DNA from: Liopterus haemorrhoidalis
Lineage: Eukaryota; Arthropoda; Insecta; Coleoptera; Dytiscidae
Length of the DNA: 64,000 bases
Assembly: GCA_963971575.1 (NCBI GenBank)
Contig: OZ020611.1
Span: 148,330,419-148,394,418, forward strand
Direction of reading: 5' to 3'
The notes beneath the pieces were generated by a model. That model searched no databases and was not told the origin of the DNA. It saw only the letters and a list, made by a program, of their open reading frames with translations. This document shows, piece by piece, positions 24,801 to 39,800 of the stretch (position 1 is the stretch's first letter; each line of letters begins with the position of its first letter). The position numbers and the translations under genes were made by a program.

Positions 24801-27800
24801 ACTGATACTGCAAGATCGTCATGTGACTTATCGTGAGATTGAGGTATCCTTGGGCATTATGGGACCAGCATACATTCACTATTGCATGAACAGCATGACT
24901 TTCAGTTAAAACAGCTTTACGGGGATGAATATTTTACTCAGATCAAGACTTCAAGGAAGCGGTGCATACATGCCTCCATATCAGGACCATCGGGTGCGTT
25001 GCACATGGGCGGTTCATCAAAAGCACGACATTTAAGGTCAATTTTTGTATAATCCTACTAGTAGAGGGCGATCTTATAAAATATTGCACACCTGCGGCAT
25101 TTGGCTGACACCCACACGGCTGCTCTCTTCAATACAACCAAAAATATTTTATTCAGAAGGCATAAAGTGCCTTGACGGATTAAGAATGTTGAGAAGCAAG
25201 TGGATTATTTAACATGAAAAATAATTTAATGTTAATTCTCCATCAGTGCTTCAATACATTTTGTAAACATATTGCGAATAAATAATGATTCATGCTTGTA
25301 TATATATATAGTTTTGAAGTACTTTTGTCCAATTAACAAGTAAATGAATTTAGACCTCATAAATTTGAAAAAGAATTTGAATGACAGATATATCTTAAAA
25401 TTGTATAGTTCTAATTAGAATTCTTAACGCCTTAGTGGAACATTTATTTAAAGTAAATATGTGTATCATTTTAATACTTGAATAAATCAAAATGTTCACA
25501 CGTTTTGTTTCAGAAATGAAATTCTTACTGAACTATATATCCTGATTATAAAAGATACTACTGATAAAATACATTTATTCTTTGACTATTTCCTAGTTTT
25601 ACCTTAAGAGTTTCTTTTAAGATAAAAGCAATGTGCTCCTCAGCCATGCGACGATTTTTGTTGCTCAGCTCTCGAACTAATTCAACAACTGGACCACCTT
25701 CGCAAATCTGCAGCATAAAATAGTTAACATTACATTTGCAGTTAAAGAATTATTTTAACATGTTCGGTGTCTTATTATTAACACAATTAATAAAAAAAAA
25801 AAACAGATTCTTTCCGAGCATGATAGTGTACTAGATAGACAAAAAGCCTGGACGTCATCACAATGCAGGTTCAATGAAAAATATCGAATTAGTACGTAAT
25901 AGCGTAGAAGAAGACCTGAAACTTCAATCAGACACCATGCGCAGGAACTGGGCCTTTATTGGTAAGCCGTGCGAAGCATATTGAAGAACGACTTACGTTT
26001 ATTGACATATAAAATTAAATTGACACACTATCCTGAAGAATCATCATGACTGAAAACGAAGCACATATAGACACACAGACTTGGCTGTGAACCAGCAAAA
26101 TAGTCAATTTTGGGCAATAAAGAACCTAAAATTATTACAGCAAAGACGTTTACATCCATGCAGGGTGACTGTTTGATGTGCTATATAGGTTGGAGATGTT
26201 ATTGAGCTATAGTTTGAAAACGTTGAAAAGTGTTACGGTTGATGGCGAGCTTTTTCGCCGTATTATTCGCCACTTTACACAATTTTTAACTGTCGTCTGG
26301 ATAGCGGAGGTGTAAGATGACATTTTAAAGTTGGTCGAAGTAAGTTGCCCCGAGGGGTAGTTCAGTTTATACAATCATGATTTTAAGACATGTTTAAGGC
26401 AGTTAGATTTTGTCCATCATGAGTTCATCAAGACATATTGTCGGTCGAATATTGTAAAATGTAACAAATAATTCGATGTATAAGTTTTAGTGTCCGTATA
26501 TTAGTTAGAGTAGTGTGCAGTTAAAAAGATGAAGAGACAATATTCAGAGACTTGTGAGAGACAAATAGTTCTCAGAGTTGTTGGTTAGATTTGATGTCCA
26601 GGGAACAAATTAGTGCTTGGTGTATAACAAAACCTCTCTGGTATTTGAGTGAACTCGCTCACGGATTAGGAATACATTATGTGAGAGACCTTGAGTTTTG
26701 TGGGATATACAGAGTAAGTATAAATGCAGTATATCAATATTATATTCAAATAAATCAAGTCAACGGTGACATTTCATTTATATATAAGGAGGATTCTATT
26801 TGGTGCAGACAGATATTGGCGATATATTGACTAATATAGTGAAATAATTGGGAATACAACAAATGAAGCAAGCGACAGATGAATGTCAATTGAGATGGTA
26901 TAGTTAAATCCAAAGAATGGATGAAAGTTGAAAGTAGAGATACAAAAAATATATATAAAACTAGAGTATCTGAAAGAAAAACGCCGAGAAAGAACTAGAA
27001 AAGAATGAAGTGAGGAAATGAGAAAGTAAAGAATCACAAAAAAAAAAAAATTGTTTCACGAAAAAATACAAGAGAAACTCAAACTCAAAATAAGACAAAC
27101 ACCAGGGGTGCCAAAACGACTTTATTAAATAAATAAATGAATAATTAAATAACTAAATAAATAAAAAAAGTGAAAATTTTTTAGTGATAGAGCAATCATA
27201 ACGCCGTAAATTCAAAGACAAGGATTGTACAAACCCGTTACTTTTAGAATAGAAGTCCCTTGTGACAATTTTAACGTATTAATGATGTTAAATTTGTATA
27301 CATAACTATGGTTGTTGATATTTTTAAAATGTTTATTAAATTAAGTTTAAGAATTTGTCAAATTATTTGAACTCCTTTTGAAGTTGCTAAGAATTTGCTT
27401 GCCGCTTTTTTCCAATCCCAAAAACAAATATTATTTATAAGAATTGTTCCAGTTAATTGGTTTTCAACAAGCTCAGCAAGCAATTGAACTTTTTTAAAGT
27501 AATTAATTACGATATTGTGCCAATTAAACAACAAAGCATACTTGAAAATGTTGTGACAAGTAAAAGAATATTACAGTGATAAATAAAAAGCATTTTGTCA
27601 CTTTTATTGAAGCCACTTTTTCAATATGGCTATCAACGTAAATTGATGTTCTCGACTGACATCTGTTAATTTCTGTGTGAATCGTGACTGCAAAACAAGT
27701 GAGCTTCTACCATTTTTATACTCGGAGAATTCGAGTTGTGTCGTGCAAACATCTTTTTGTCAAATCAGCCTGACCATGGCCTCCTTCTATGTTGTGTAAC

Positions 27801-30800
27801 GCTTCACTGAAATTGTGATATATATCCTGGGAATGGATGTTCCGTTTGTTTTTATTGCCACTCAATTGAATCTTCCGAGACAACTTAAAGACTAGACATT
27901 TCTTTGGAATTTTATGCTCATTTAGAAAAGTAACTGTGCAAAATTTTAATAAGTTTCGAAACAATTAGTAAATGCAGTTATAGAGCGTTGTTTGTTTCTG
28001 TTGGTGTAACGTCACATTAACTTCACGTTACAAAAGTTCCGGATTTGAATCACATATCCTCGAATTCCACCCTTAGAATCCACGATGCATTTTGTGATGT
28101 AAAAATATATAATGCAGTACTTACGGCTGCTTTTACAAACCTCGGATAAGCAGCGGAAAAACTGTCGGAGGTATAAGTTTCCTATGTTTATTCCGATGAT
28201 TACTTTTACAATGCATATTATTATTAATGGCCTGAGCAACAGCAAATGTGAAAATTATTACGGCATAAGTCACTTCCATGTGAAACTTGTGGGTCATACA
28301 ATAGCTGTACCGCTTGCACAGCTAATTAATAAATGTTTTGAACTGGGGTGTTTCCCTGCGGCCTTAAAGATATCAAAAGTGTCACCTTTTTTGAAGAATT
28401 TTAGGCCCATTTCTCTTGTGCCTGTTTTTCCAAAATTATTGAAAATTGTATTAAACGTAGACTAATCTCGTTTCGCAGAAAAATGATGTGCTTACAAATA
28501 AGCAGTTTGGTTTTCGTCCGAAATCTTCCATAAATCTAGCTATCGAAGAAGTCCTGAAAACAATCTACGAAGCTTTGGAACATGGGCAATATGCATCGGC
28601 ATTGATGTGCGACATAAGCAAAGCTTTTGATTGTGTTGATCACTTTATCATCGCAAGCAAATTAGAGTCATGCGGAATCACAGGAATCGCGAGGAATCTC
28701 ATTACCTCCTATCTTTACAACCGTAGTCAGTGTGTGTCCTACAATAACGAAGTATCTAATCTCAAAGTCCTGAAATACGGTGTTCCACAGGGAAGCATCT
28801 TAGGACCGCTACTTTTTCTCATTTATAACAACGATCTGCCAAGTAATATATCACATGCCAATTGTGTACTTTTCACGGACGATACCACTCTGATTTGCTG
28901 CAATGTCGACATCAAAAACCTTCACACAGAAATTTCAATTGCACTTACTGAAGCGGGAGTATGGTTTAACGCTAACCAATTATGTTTAAATAAGGACAAA
29001 ACTCAAACAATTATATTTGGTACCAGACCCGAACGCAGGGTTGGACTGGGATTAAAATGTGTACCGGGAAATCTGGAGGAAGTCGGGCCACTATATATAT
29101 ATATATATATATAGTGGCCCAACTCCCTTCAGATTTCCCGGTACACATTTTAATGTGTAGAAAGCATAAATTCTGTAAATGCATGCATAATGTTTCTATC
29201 ATTCTATCACAGCAATTCTATATGACAATTTAATTTTTATCATTTTGATTTTCGGGCCAATTGACACTTCGGGCCACCGGGAAATTCCCGGTATCCCGCC
29301 GGGCCAATCCAACCCTGCCCGAACGACCCTTTTTCATCAACAGTCCAGTGAATTTGTTGGGAGTATTTTTAGATCCACCTTTAAACTGGAAATTTCAAAT
29401 TGAATCCACTATAAAGAAATTAAATTCGGCCTTGTTTTTATTAAAATATTTAGCAAATTCTGTCAGTTATAACGTCTTAGGAATTACATATTTTGCTTTT
29501 TTTCATTCCATCCTTCAATTTGCTATAATATTCTGGGGCAGTTCTCCCTATGTTTTACCTATTTTTATACTAAAAAAAAAAGCCATTCGAATTCTAGCTT
29601 CAGCCAAATACACGGACCACTGTAAACCGCTATTTTTTAAATTAAGGATTCTTACCTTACCAGCAGTGTACACGCTAGAATGTCTACTCTATATAAAATC
29701 AAACACAAGGAGATTCTACTCTTACCAAGAACATCACGATTATTTAACCCGACTCAGAAACAATTTAGTTCTCCCTCGGGTCTATTCTGTATCTTAAAAA
29801 GTTAAAAATTAACCTCAAGGTCGAAGTTAAAAAATTTTAACCACGCTTTACAATATTTTGGTATTCTGTAACTCTATGGCGTTAAAATTTAAACTCGATG
29901 TGGTTAATTCAGTAGGTTATATTTGGAATTTTAACGCCAGCCAAATACATGGTGTTAACTTTTAACCACCTATAGTTCTAACCTCTAAACGTCAAATAGC
30001 CGGGAAAAATCCATTTTTAGAATTAATTATGGCAAGTCTGTTTATTTTAAATCAATTATTAATAAAATAAATTGAACAAAAAGAGGTTAAGAAGTGAAAA
30101 ATTAATATAGGTGAATAAAAAATATATACAAATGCTTTTTAGGAGATCAGTTCGAATTAAACGAGGGCAACTGCATGATATGAGAGACCTTTTTAATTTA
30201 CCTGAAGAAATATTTTAAAATATTTTAATTTTTCTAAAATTTACGTCTTTCTTTTTTTGTTTTAATCCGAGAAGAATCAAAAAATTTCCCGTTTCTCGAT
30301 AAATTGCAAGTAAATATTGAAAACTTTGAAACTGTGATACATTTATAAATTTTAATTTCTCTGTTTAAAAATAAGGTAAATATAACCTGAAAATAAAAGT
30401 ATCTTAATATAGAAGAAAGAAAGAAAATATTGATACATTTGCATCTTATGGTAATATTATAATATATTATTTACTTTCTGCACCCATAATTATTTATGTA
30501 TAAATATTGTACATTTCCGCAATATAGATTTATTATATTTGATCGTTGTTCATTCACGATTCAACCATAACACTTGTTTACATTAAATCCACAATTACAC
30601 AAGCAAAATACCTTCTCTTGTAGATAATTTCACAACATACTTTTAACCATAAGGTTAAAAAATTAGAATTTAACGCCTGGGTTATAACCTGAGATCCCGA
30701 ATAAGAAACAAGGTTAAAATTTTAATGCCTAGTTAAAATGTTACTTTTTAACCATCATTTTTAACCAAATCTTTTTAACCACAAAAGATACAGAATAGAC

Positions 30801-33800
30801 CCGCCTAAGTGCTGTTTACTTCGAACCCAATCTAACCATATTTATGTGGGTCTTAAAATGTTTAATTCCCTGAAGGAAGAAGTACGTGGCCTATCCATTC
30901 TTCGTTTCAAGGGATTGATTAAAAATCATTTATTGGCTGTACCACGCTATACCGTTAATGAGGCTATGTCAAATTTGATTGATATAAGAGTTCCTTGAGA
31001 CAATAAGAGATATGTAATGTTTAGGTATCACTGTATATTTTGTTGTTTATTTGATCACTGTGTTTTTTACACATCATTGTACTTTTGTTTTGACCTGGTT
31101 TAACAATTTGTATGTTGTAATTACCATTGAATAAATTATTATTATTATTATAATCTATACACATTCAGGAGTAATATGGTCAGTATTACGTCCATCTTTT
31201 TTAGCGTGCACATAAAGGCTACAGTTTATAGCCGGTTGCAAACGGCTAAGCAGAACCTGTAATTTGTATAAATATTTTTACACAAATTATTTGACATAAG
31301 CAGTAGTTGAACTCACGTCCGTGCCCTTGTCAAGCAACAGGCACAAGCGGTTTAACACTTGCAGCTACAGGCTTGCTAACAACTCTATAGTTTGATGAAA
31401 TTTTTGACGCACTGCATCAAAGGATATTTGCGCCTACCCAATAAATAACATGCTTGATGTGAACAATCTTTGATATGACAACAAAACTGTATAACTATAC
31501 TTCATTTTTTTAAGAATGGAATGTGGGCAAGATAGGAGCTATTTCGATCTGGTTTTTGATTGGGTAAGAACGTGGAAAAGTTAACACTGTAGAAAAATAG
31601 AATCTGTCTCAACTTATTCTATTTGTTTCTGTTATTTTAACCCAAATTTGTAAACATAGGCGTACAAACTAAGTTTAGAGTGAATATATTACTACCTATT
31701 ATTTCTAATAAGTAAAACGGAGGTATATGTTTAAATAATGTTAGAATATAAAAGCCAGTGAATAAATAGATTTGAAATTAATTTAGAATATATATATATA
31801 TATTCAGAGAAATATTTTAAAATGAAGTCGTCTGAAAATGAATTAATGTACGTTCGTCTCTGGTACAAACACAACAGTTGTTTTGCTGTCAACTGTCATA
31901 TTCTTTGCTATCAACTCTATGCTGTCAACGAGCATCATATTGATAATTTGTGTTGCCGTTATATGTATTTACGTCCGTATTACGTTTGTGTTAAAGTGTC
32001 GATTAAATATAAACTTAAAGTGAAGAAGAATCCATTGATGATTCGGACTTATTCCCAATATTATTTTATTTATTTTTCTTAATTATTTTTTAAAAGTTTT
32101 GTATAAATAATAAATTTTAATTACATTTTTAATTGTTATATAATTTTTTATATGTGACAGGTTTGCATAAATAATATATTTTAATTAAATTTTAAATTAT
32201 TTGAAAATAAGAAAATTGAAATATTGAACTTATTTTTAATTAATTTTAATTATTGAACTGTTCATTTATCTATATTTTACAAATTGTTTAGAAATTAAGA
32301 ATAATAGCAATTTTATGCATTTAAATTATAACTTTTTTAAAAACATTTTGAAACGTCAAATTTGAATTTACCGCAAAATTTATTTAATTTTAAATTATAA
32401 ACTTTAATTTGGTACAGTGTGAAAGTGGCCACGCTCGCAGCGCCATCTACTTCGTTCTTTAAAAAAATAGAGTATAGTACGTTTTTGTAATTTTTTATTT
32501 AAACTTTGATTGCCCCTCCAGTTGCTTAATCTTAGAGCGTCCACAATTTTCGAGATAGCAGTGATGGAAATATTAAAAATCCTGGATATCCCGGTACGAA
32601 ATATGTTCTCAGTCCAGCCCTGGTTGCCTCTACCGAAATCGGGATTCGCGAGTAATTCGGGACGGTACCTTAAAAAAATCCATAAAGAGTTGTTGAACCA
32701 TGGTTGATGATGATGATGATGATGACTGTATTTAGCTATTTACTGCGCCGTATAACTTATCACCGCATATGTAAGAAACCAAACTCGATCCACTCGAGAC
32801 ATATTCTTGATGTAAATATTATTTCAGAGTAAATGTAAAAAAATCTAACATGAAACAGTACTATTTCTTTGAAAATCACGACAGCAATGGACATGTTAAA
32901 TACACAGAACCAATGTATTGCAAGTTAAGGTAAGGTTGAGAAGATATATTTAGCACGAAATGTCAATATCGAGCAATATCATAGTCATACTTGGTTAAAA
33001 CTCGTTTCCATCATTTAGTTATGGTTACAACGTTACAGGTTTCAGAGCCGCGTATCCATATATTTATAGTTATGTGTTTGCGATGATTGTACAAGCACGC
33101 GTTTGATAGAATTATATATTTACGGAGTGGAGTGGAGTGGAGTGTTCCCCTGATCTTATACCGATCTCATCCAGACAGTACGGTGTTACCATTAAATAAC
33201 TTGCTCTTCTTGTGTACTTCTTCTCGCACTTTAATTCCTTTTGCAGTAACACTGGAACAAGATTCTTATAAACATCGTAAATATAATGGCATTAAAACAC
33301 ACCTGTTCACATCGACTATCTCTTAAATATACAGGGTATTCTAGAACTATGATTCTTTCTTATGACTATGAATAATATATAATATACTTTTTTTTATTGA
33401 AAATACCTTTAAATTAATTTCGCATGTCTTAGTAACAATAGCTTGTACCTATAGTTCTCAGGTGTTGTCTGCATTCATAAGATAAAATGACACCAGGTTT
33501 TCGGTATCATTGTCATAAAAAATCGTTTCAATTAATTTTTTTCATCAATTAAAATTAGTTTTTTGGACATCATCCTGATCCTTTTTTGGTCTTTGTTCCT
33601 TTTTATATTTTGAATTGGTTTAGCTGCAATTTGTCTAGTTAGATAGTTAAATAATGTTAGCACGGTATTGCAAAAGATTTCACTAATCAAAAATTCCTGT
33701 TGAACTATTCTGGTTCACATTAGTGTGTATTACTAAGAATATTTTCACAATTTTGACGTGACAAGTTTTTATGTATGTTTTTTTTTTTTTTTGCAAAAAT

Positions 33801-36800
33801 CGAATTAAAATAAAAGAATATTAAAAAAGTAACGACGTAAAACGTTTTAGAAAAACTAATCTGATCAAAAATTCCTTTTAAACTATTTCGGTTCCCATTA
33901 ATATACATTGTTGAGAATTTTAAGATTTTTAGACTAACCCTTCTGGAAAATGGGGTATGGGACAAAAGTTTTTTGACACTTTTTAGTGGAAAGCATATTT
34001 GTTTTTTCAAATACAAAATTTTAGTCGTTTATCTACATCTCAAGAGGTTGATACCCTAGACCAGGGGTGGGGAACCTTTTTACCACGGAAGGCCAATTTT
34101 TATTTCGAAGACAGTAATAAGGCCGCAAAATATTTACCGTCTTTCCTGGAATAGTTCTCCACATGCAATATATACCGTTAAATGCGGGAAATGTTCTTTA
34201 GATATTTCCGATCGAGAGAAAAGAGTTTTGAAAAATACGAACTTTTTTCGAAACGTCTGGATTTTTTGTCACATGTGATATATATGTTTTGTTTTACCTT
34301 GCAAAGAAATATTTAAATAATTTTGCTTTACCATAATATCACACAAAAATGCAGCATTTCTGCAAAATTCCTCATCTAATAATTCGCATTGCTGTTTTTG
34401 TTCCTCATAAAATCTCACGATTTGTTCTTGCAGAGATAAAACTTTGACCAGAACTTGTCCTCTTGATAGTCAGCGAACTGTACAATGATACGGTAAATCT
34501 ACACTGTACATCTCATCATCTGACATAAGCAAGTTTCGAAATTGTCGATATCGTGATGCATTTGTTCGAATAAAATTAACTATTGCAATCATTTTCTCTT
34601 ATAAAGTATTGCTTAAAATGGTGGATAAGCACAAAGATTTTTCAGAAAAGGAGTCAGGGTTAGTGAATTCGCTGAGTACAGTGACACTTCCCACTCTTAA
34701 ATAAAAATGGTTACTTTAGCTCATTTTGCCACGAGAGGTGATACTTATTTCAATTGTTACCCAAGTAAAAGTTCCAATCTCGAAATTGTCGATATGACTT
34801 TTTGCATGTTCTGTAAGTTATCGCATATGGTACAAGAACAGATCAAATCACTCTGGCGGCTTCAAAAGCATTTTTGTTTAGTTTAAATGGACACACCCAA
34901 CTAAGTGTGTATAATAATTTAATTTTTTTAATTATCTAAGATAAATATTAGAATATCATCTAATCTTTCCGTAAATAAAATAAAACAATAATAATAATAA
35001 ATGTATCTCACAAAACTGTACGTTATGCTACCAAAATTATAGTTTTATAAAATAAGATTTTTTTGTATGGAAAGATTACACGATATTCTAATATTTAACT
35101 TGCATAATTCAAAAATTGAAAATATGGATATACGACAATCTTCGTTGGATGGGTCGAAATGCAAAGAATGCAGCTTGTTAGGGGACATCATCAACATAAT
35201 TGATTTTTAAGATTATATTAAATTATAAACGGTGCCACTTTAAAACAGCCACAAAGGAAAAAAATTAAAAATTTTAATTAAAAATAGTATTAAGGACGAG
35301 CAGGACCACCAGAGCTGATACCTGAGACTTTGTTTAATAATTATTATTTTTACATAAATAAAAATATATATAAATAATAATAATAACCTTCAGAGCTAGG
35401 CCGCCCGTTTTCGAAGTTAATGTAAGCACGTTGGGCCAGTACACGTTCGGGGCAGTACATATTATTGGTAACCGACGAGTTCATCGAAAATCAATTAATC
35501 GAAAATCAATTCATCGAAAATCAATTAATCGAAAATCAATTCATCGAATGATCAATTCATCGAATCGTCAATTCATCGAAAAAAAAATATTTTGTAAATA
35601 TTTGAGAGGAATGCAGAGGGGATCGGAAAGTCAAAAAAGCATTGGTCAATAAAAGTAGACAGACTAAGAAATAATGCATAACATTTTTTATATGGTTTAG
35701 AAAAAGGTAAATAAAGTGACATAGTGTTTGCATATAAATAAAGAAATATAATAAGAAAACTTATATAATAAAACAAATAAATTTTTTGTTTTTAAGGTTT
35801 AATAAGACAGGTTATGGGCAATTGCACGCAAATAATTTTTATAAATTTATACACAATGATACGCATTTTAATTGGGCTAATATGGGGGAAAATAAAGTAC
35901 TATGCATCTAAAAACAAGGTAATTAAGTTAGGTTTAGTTAGTAAAAGTCTAAAACCGAGCGGAGCGAGTTACCCATCTTCTAGTTTAAGGACAAAGCACT
36001 ATCTTAGGTTAGGTTAGTAAGGGTTTGGTTAGAAGAAGCCGAGCGAAGCGAGCTACCCATCTTCTAGTTTAATGTCAAAACACTACCTTAGGTTAGGTTA
36101 GGTTAGTAAGGGTTTGGTTAGAAGAAGCCGAGCAAAGCGAGTTACCCATCATCTAGTTTAATGACAAAACAAACTCACACTAACATAACAATGCCACCTG
36201 TTTAGAATCACCGTACATTGAACAAATCATGTGTTATTATTAATAGACCAAATATGATAGTTATTTAATAAGTGTAGTCTGTCAACTTTTATTGACCACT
36301 GCTTTTTTGACTTTCCAATCCCCTCGGCATTCCTCTTAAATATTTACAAAATATATTATTTCAATGAATTGACGATTCGATGAATTGATCATTCGATGAA
36401 TTGATTTTCGATGAATTGATTTTCGATGAATTGATTTTCGATGAATTGATATTCGATGAATTGATTTTCGATGAACTTACCGTGAATCCATATTATTATA
36501 TTCAAGGATGTTGAAATAAAAAAATTAAAAACTTCTTTGTATTTAATGTTTGTAGTAATCGTGCTCTATTTTTTGAAATGTAATTTACTGCCATTTGCTG
36601 CTTTTTTTTAGTGATGTTTTTTTTTTATGCGTTAGAAGTGACCTGTGTTTTCTGTTACGGATGGGGCCCGGGCCTATCATCTATCACTAAATTCTCAGTG
36701 GCCCTGGGGAAGAGTAAAAACAAAGTTAACAATATGTGTTTATAATCCATAAAGTTTTGATATATTATGGAATACAAACTTGTAGACGAAGTTGCAACAT

Positions 36801-39800
36801 GGATATAATCCAATTTACAATCGAGTGTTTCAACAGTTTTGCTTCACCCTGTATGTAAAATGTGGTACGCTTGGGATTGCCCGTGATTTACAACAGCTTC
36901 TAACAGTTTCATGTCAACAGTTCGACGTTCCGACGTGAATAATAATCGGCACATATGTTTGCTGTATTTACTTATTTAGTTCGTATTAAATTTTACTGCT
37001 GCGACTACGTGCATTTCCTTACACCTGCTCAGAACTGTTCAGATCTATGCCAACGCTAATACTTTTTTAATCGGGTATTATTGATACTAGGAATATATTT
37101 CATATTTAACATCTGCGATGTAATCATATACTTTCTTGGATATAATTCAATTACTTTGAATTCTTGTATAATTCTTAATTTTTATGATTTTCATATTGCT
37201 TGCTTTTATTAGTTCTTCGAATACAATATAATTTTTTCTTTGTCGGTGTGTAGGAAAGGTTTTTTTTTACATATACCAAATAAAGAGAACGAATATGAAA
37301 GAATAAATTTGCGTGAATAATCACTTGTTCCAATTTAAAATTCGTAATATGTTACGATTCTTTTGCATTTAATCTGTAATTATCAGTGGTGGATTTTGAT
37401 TGGGTTGCATGTTTAGTTTAACCCCCCAAAAGGACAAAAAAAAATTTAATATTACATTTTTTAATACAGTGGTACGTCGGTATACTTACGCTTTGGAATA
37501 AGTCAAAATTGATATACGTCCTGTTTGAACCCGAAAAAAATCTTTGCCAAATGGATGGATGTCAAAAACATTGTAGAGAAGTACCACCCCAATAAAGCCC
37601 ATACAAGCCGTAATAGCATTGTCTGGAATGACCACATTTCCGAAACATCCTGAGGAGAAGGCACGTCAAAGATCCTTAACCAGGTCCAAGTAGAGAAAAG
37701 AGAAAATTTAATTTGGAAAATTTTCATATATGTATGTATTTCATCTAACCGCTTTTGTATTTATGTATTTTAGTATAAAGCAGTGTTTAAATTATTAAAT
37801 TATATATAATAAATAATATATAATTATTAAATTTATTCAAATTATTAAATAAGAAGAATAATGATGAATAAGTGCTTAATAACTGGAAATATTCCAGACA
37901 CATGGAATAACGCTGAAGTCATCATACTATTCAAAAAGGGTGATAGGTCTAGTATTGACAATTATTGCCCTATCAGCCTGCTCTCACACATGTATAAGCT
38001 TCTAAAGAAACTTATTTCTAATTGTTTAGTAATGAAACTCGAGCAGGCTGGATTTCGGAGAACAAACACTTCGCCACCTTATAGAGAAAGCGCAGAATAT
38101 AACGTACCTCTTCATTTGGCTTTCGTTGATTACCAAAAAGCATTTGACTCGGTAGAAATGTGGGCTATAATGCAAGCTCTAAATAACACGAGGATTGATT
38201 CAAGATACTCAAATCTTTTAAAAAACATTTATGGTAACAGCACTCTCCAAATAAAGATTGATGAAAATATGATAACTGACAAAATACCTATCAGTAAAAG
38301 GGTTCGCCAAAGTGACACAATATCTCCCAAACTGTTCACCCTCGCTATGGAGGACATCTTCAAAAACTTAGACTGGAGTGAAAAGGGTATAAACATTGAT
38401 AGAGTACACATCATCTTTGCTTCTCTGACGACGGAGTCATCATTAGCAGCGATATTACAGAGCTGAGCACGATGTTAAAAGAACTTACCGAAGCATCCGA
38501 ATGTGTAGCTCTTCAAGTAAATCGGTCCAAGACAAAAATAATGAGCCAGAAGATCAGGCAGATCACTCTTGGAAATAAGTCCCATGAAATCGTAAACGAA
38601 TTCGGGTAGCAGAAATATTCCGACGAATAAGATTGAGTTGGGCTGCATTTGGGAAACTGGGACACATTTTAAAAATCCCAGAGATTCCTATATCACTGAA
38701 AACTAAAGTGTACGATTCGTGCATCCTGCTGTTGCCACTTACGGTCTAGAAACGATGACGTTGACAAAAGTGCTAACAGGCTGAGAACAACACAAAGGGC
38801 AATGGAGCGTGCCATGCTTGTCGTAATTTTGCGGGACAGAATTAGAAATTCTGAAATTCGGAGACGCAGCAAGATTACAGACGTAATACACCGCATTGCG
38901 AACCTCAAATGGAGCTGAGCAGGACACGTTGCAAGACAGGACTCGACTAGGTGGGCAAATAAAATAGTTCATTGGCGCCCGCGGCAAAACAAAAGAAGCG
39001 TCGGAAGACCTCAATAACGCTGGCTGGACGACATAAAAAGCATCGCCGGGAACCGGTGGTATAGAACAGCTCAAGATAAATATTTGCGTGGAATAAGACG
39101 AGGGAGGCCTACAGCCAGCAGTGGATGAATACAGGCTGAGGAAGAAGAAGAAGGATGAAGAATAATAATATATTACAACCCCATCCGTGTATAATATGCC
39201 AATAATAATAGGATATTTTTTATGGAAACGGATTAAACATTTCTTTTAATTTCTTTACAATTCGTTTGGTATACGTCCTGTTTTAACTAGACTAGGCCTG
39301 GACTTTAACTAAAGAGTTAAGTAGAAGAATAGATGCCTTCGAAATATGGATTTGCAGAATATAGCGCATTTTGTAAACTAGCAGAATGAAGAATGAAGAA
39401 CGAAGAAGTACTCACCAAGATGTGCACAAGACTCAACTTATGTTCCAAATTAAAAAGAGGAAGTTGGAATATCTGGATCATGTAATGCGTGATAATAAAT
39501 ACCATTAAATACAGTTAAGACTGGAAGGAAAAATAAATGGTAAGAGATCAGCAGCAAGGCGACGAATATCCTGGACGCGGGACTTTAGAGAGTAGTTTGG
39601 AATGTCAAGCATAGATCTTTTAAGGACTGTAGCATCGAAGGTTAAAATTGCTATGGTTGTGGTCAACCTTTGAAGCGGAGACGGCACTTAAAGAAGAAGA
39701 ATTTACGCTAGTAGTCTGGTTTGCGTTCAGAATGCAATACAGCACAAAAACACTGCTTATATGAAACGCTTGCGCATTGGTCCCTCAACACAATTTAAGT

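Larger units (their letters stand above)
28112..31150 (+). pseudogene. Jockey/CR1-like LINE, 5'-truncated, interrupted by two DNA elements
   Basis: Reverse transcriptase pieces appear in order: PLAQLINKCFELGCFPAALK and FRPISLVPVFPKLL (28280-28440); KQFGFRPKSS, CDISKAFDCVDH, YGVPQGSILGPLLFLIYNND and the catalytic FTDDTTLI (28500-28900, usually FADD); VNLLGVFLDPPLNWKFQIES (29350-29400); AIRILASAKYTDHCKPLFFK and LRNNLVLPR (to 29777); then HIYVGLKMFNSLKEEVRGLS (30830-30890). It ends in (ATT)n at 31129-31151. The second interrupting element lies exactly between LVLPR and PPKCCLL. Confidence 0.88.

Noticed and set aside
31822..32082. 86-codon ORF considered as a small gene
   Set aside because: Very AT-rich, no domain, no flanking splice or coding context; likely chance.
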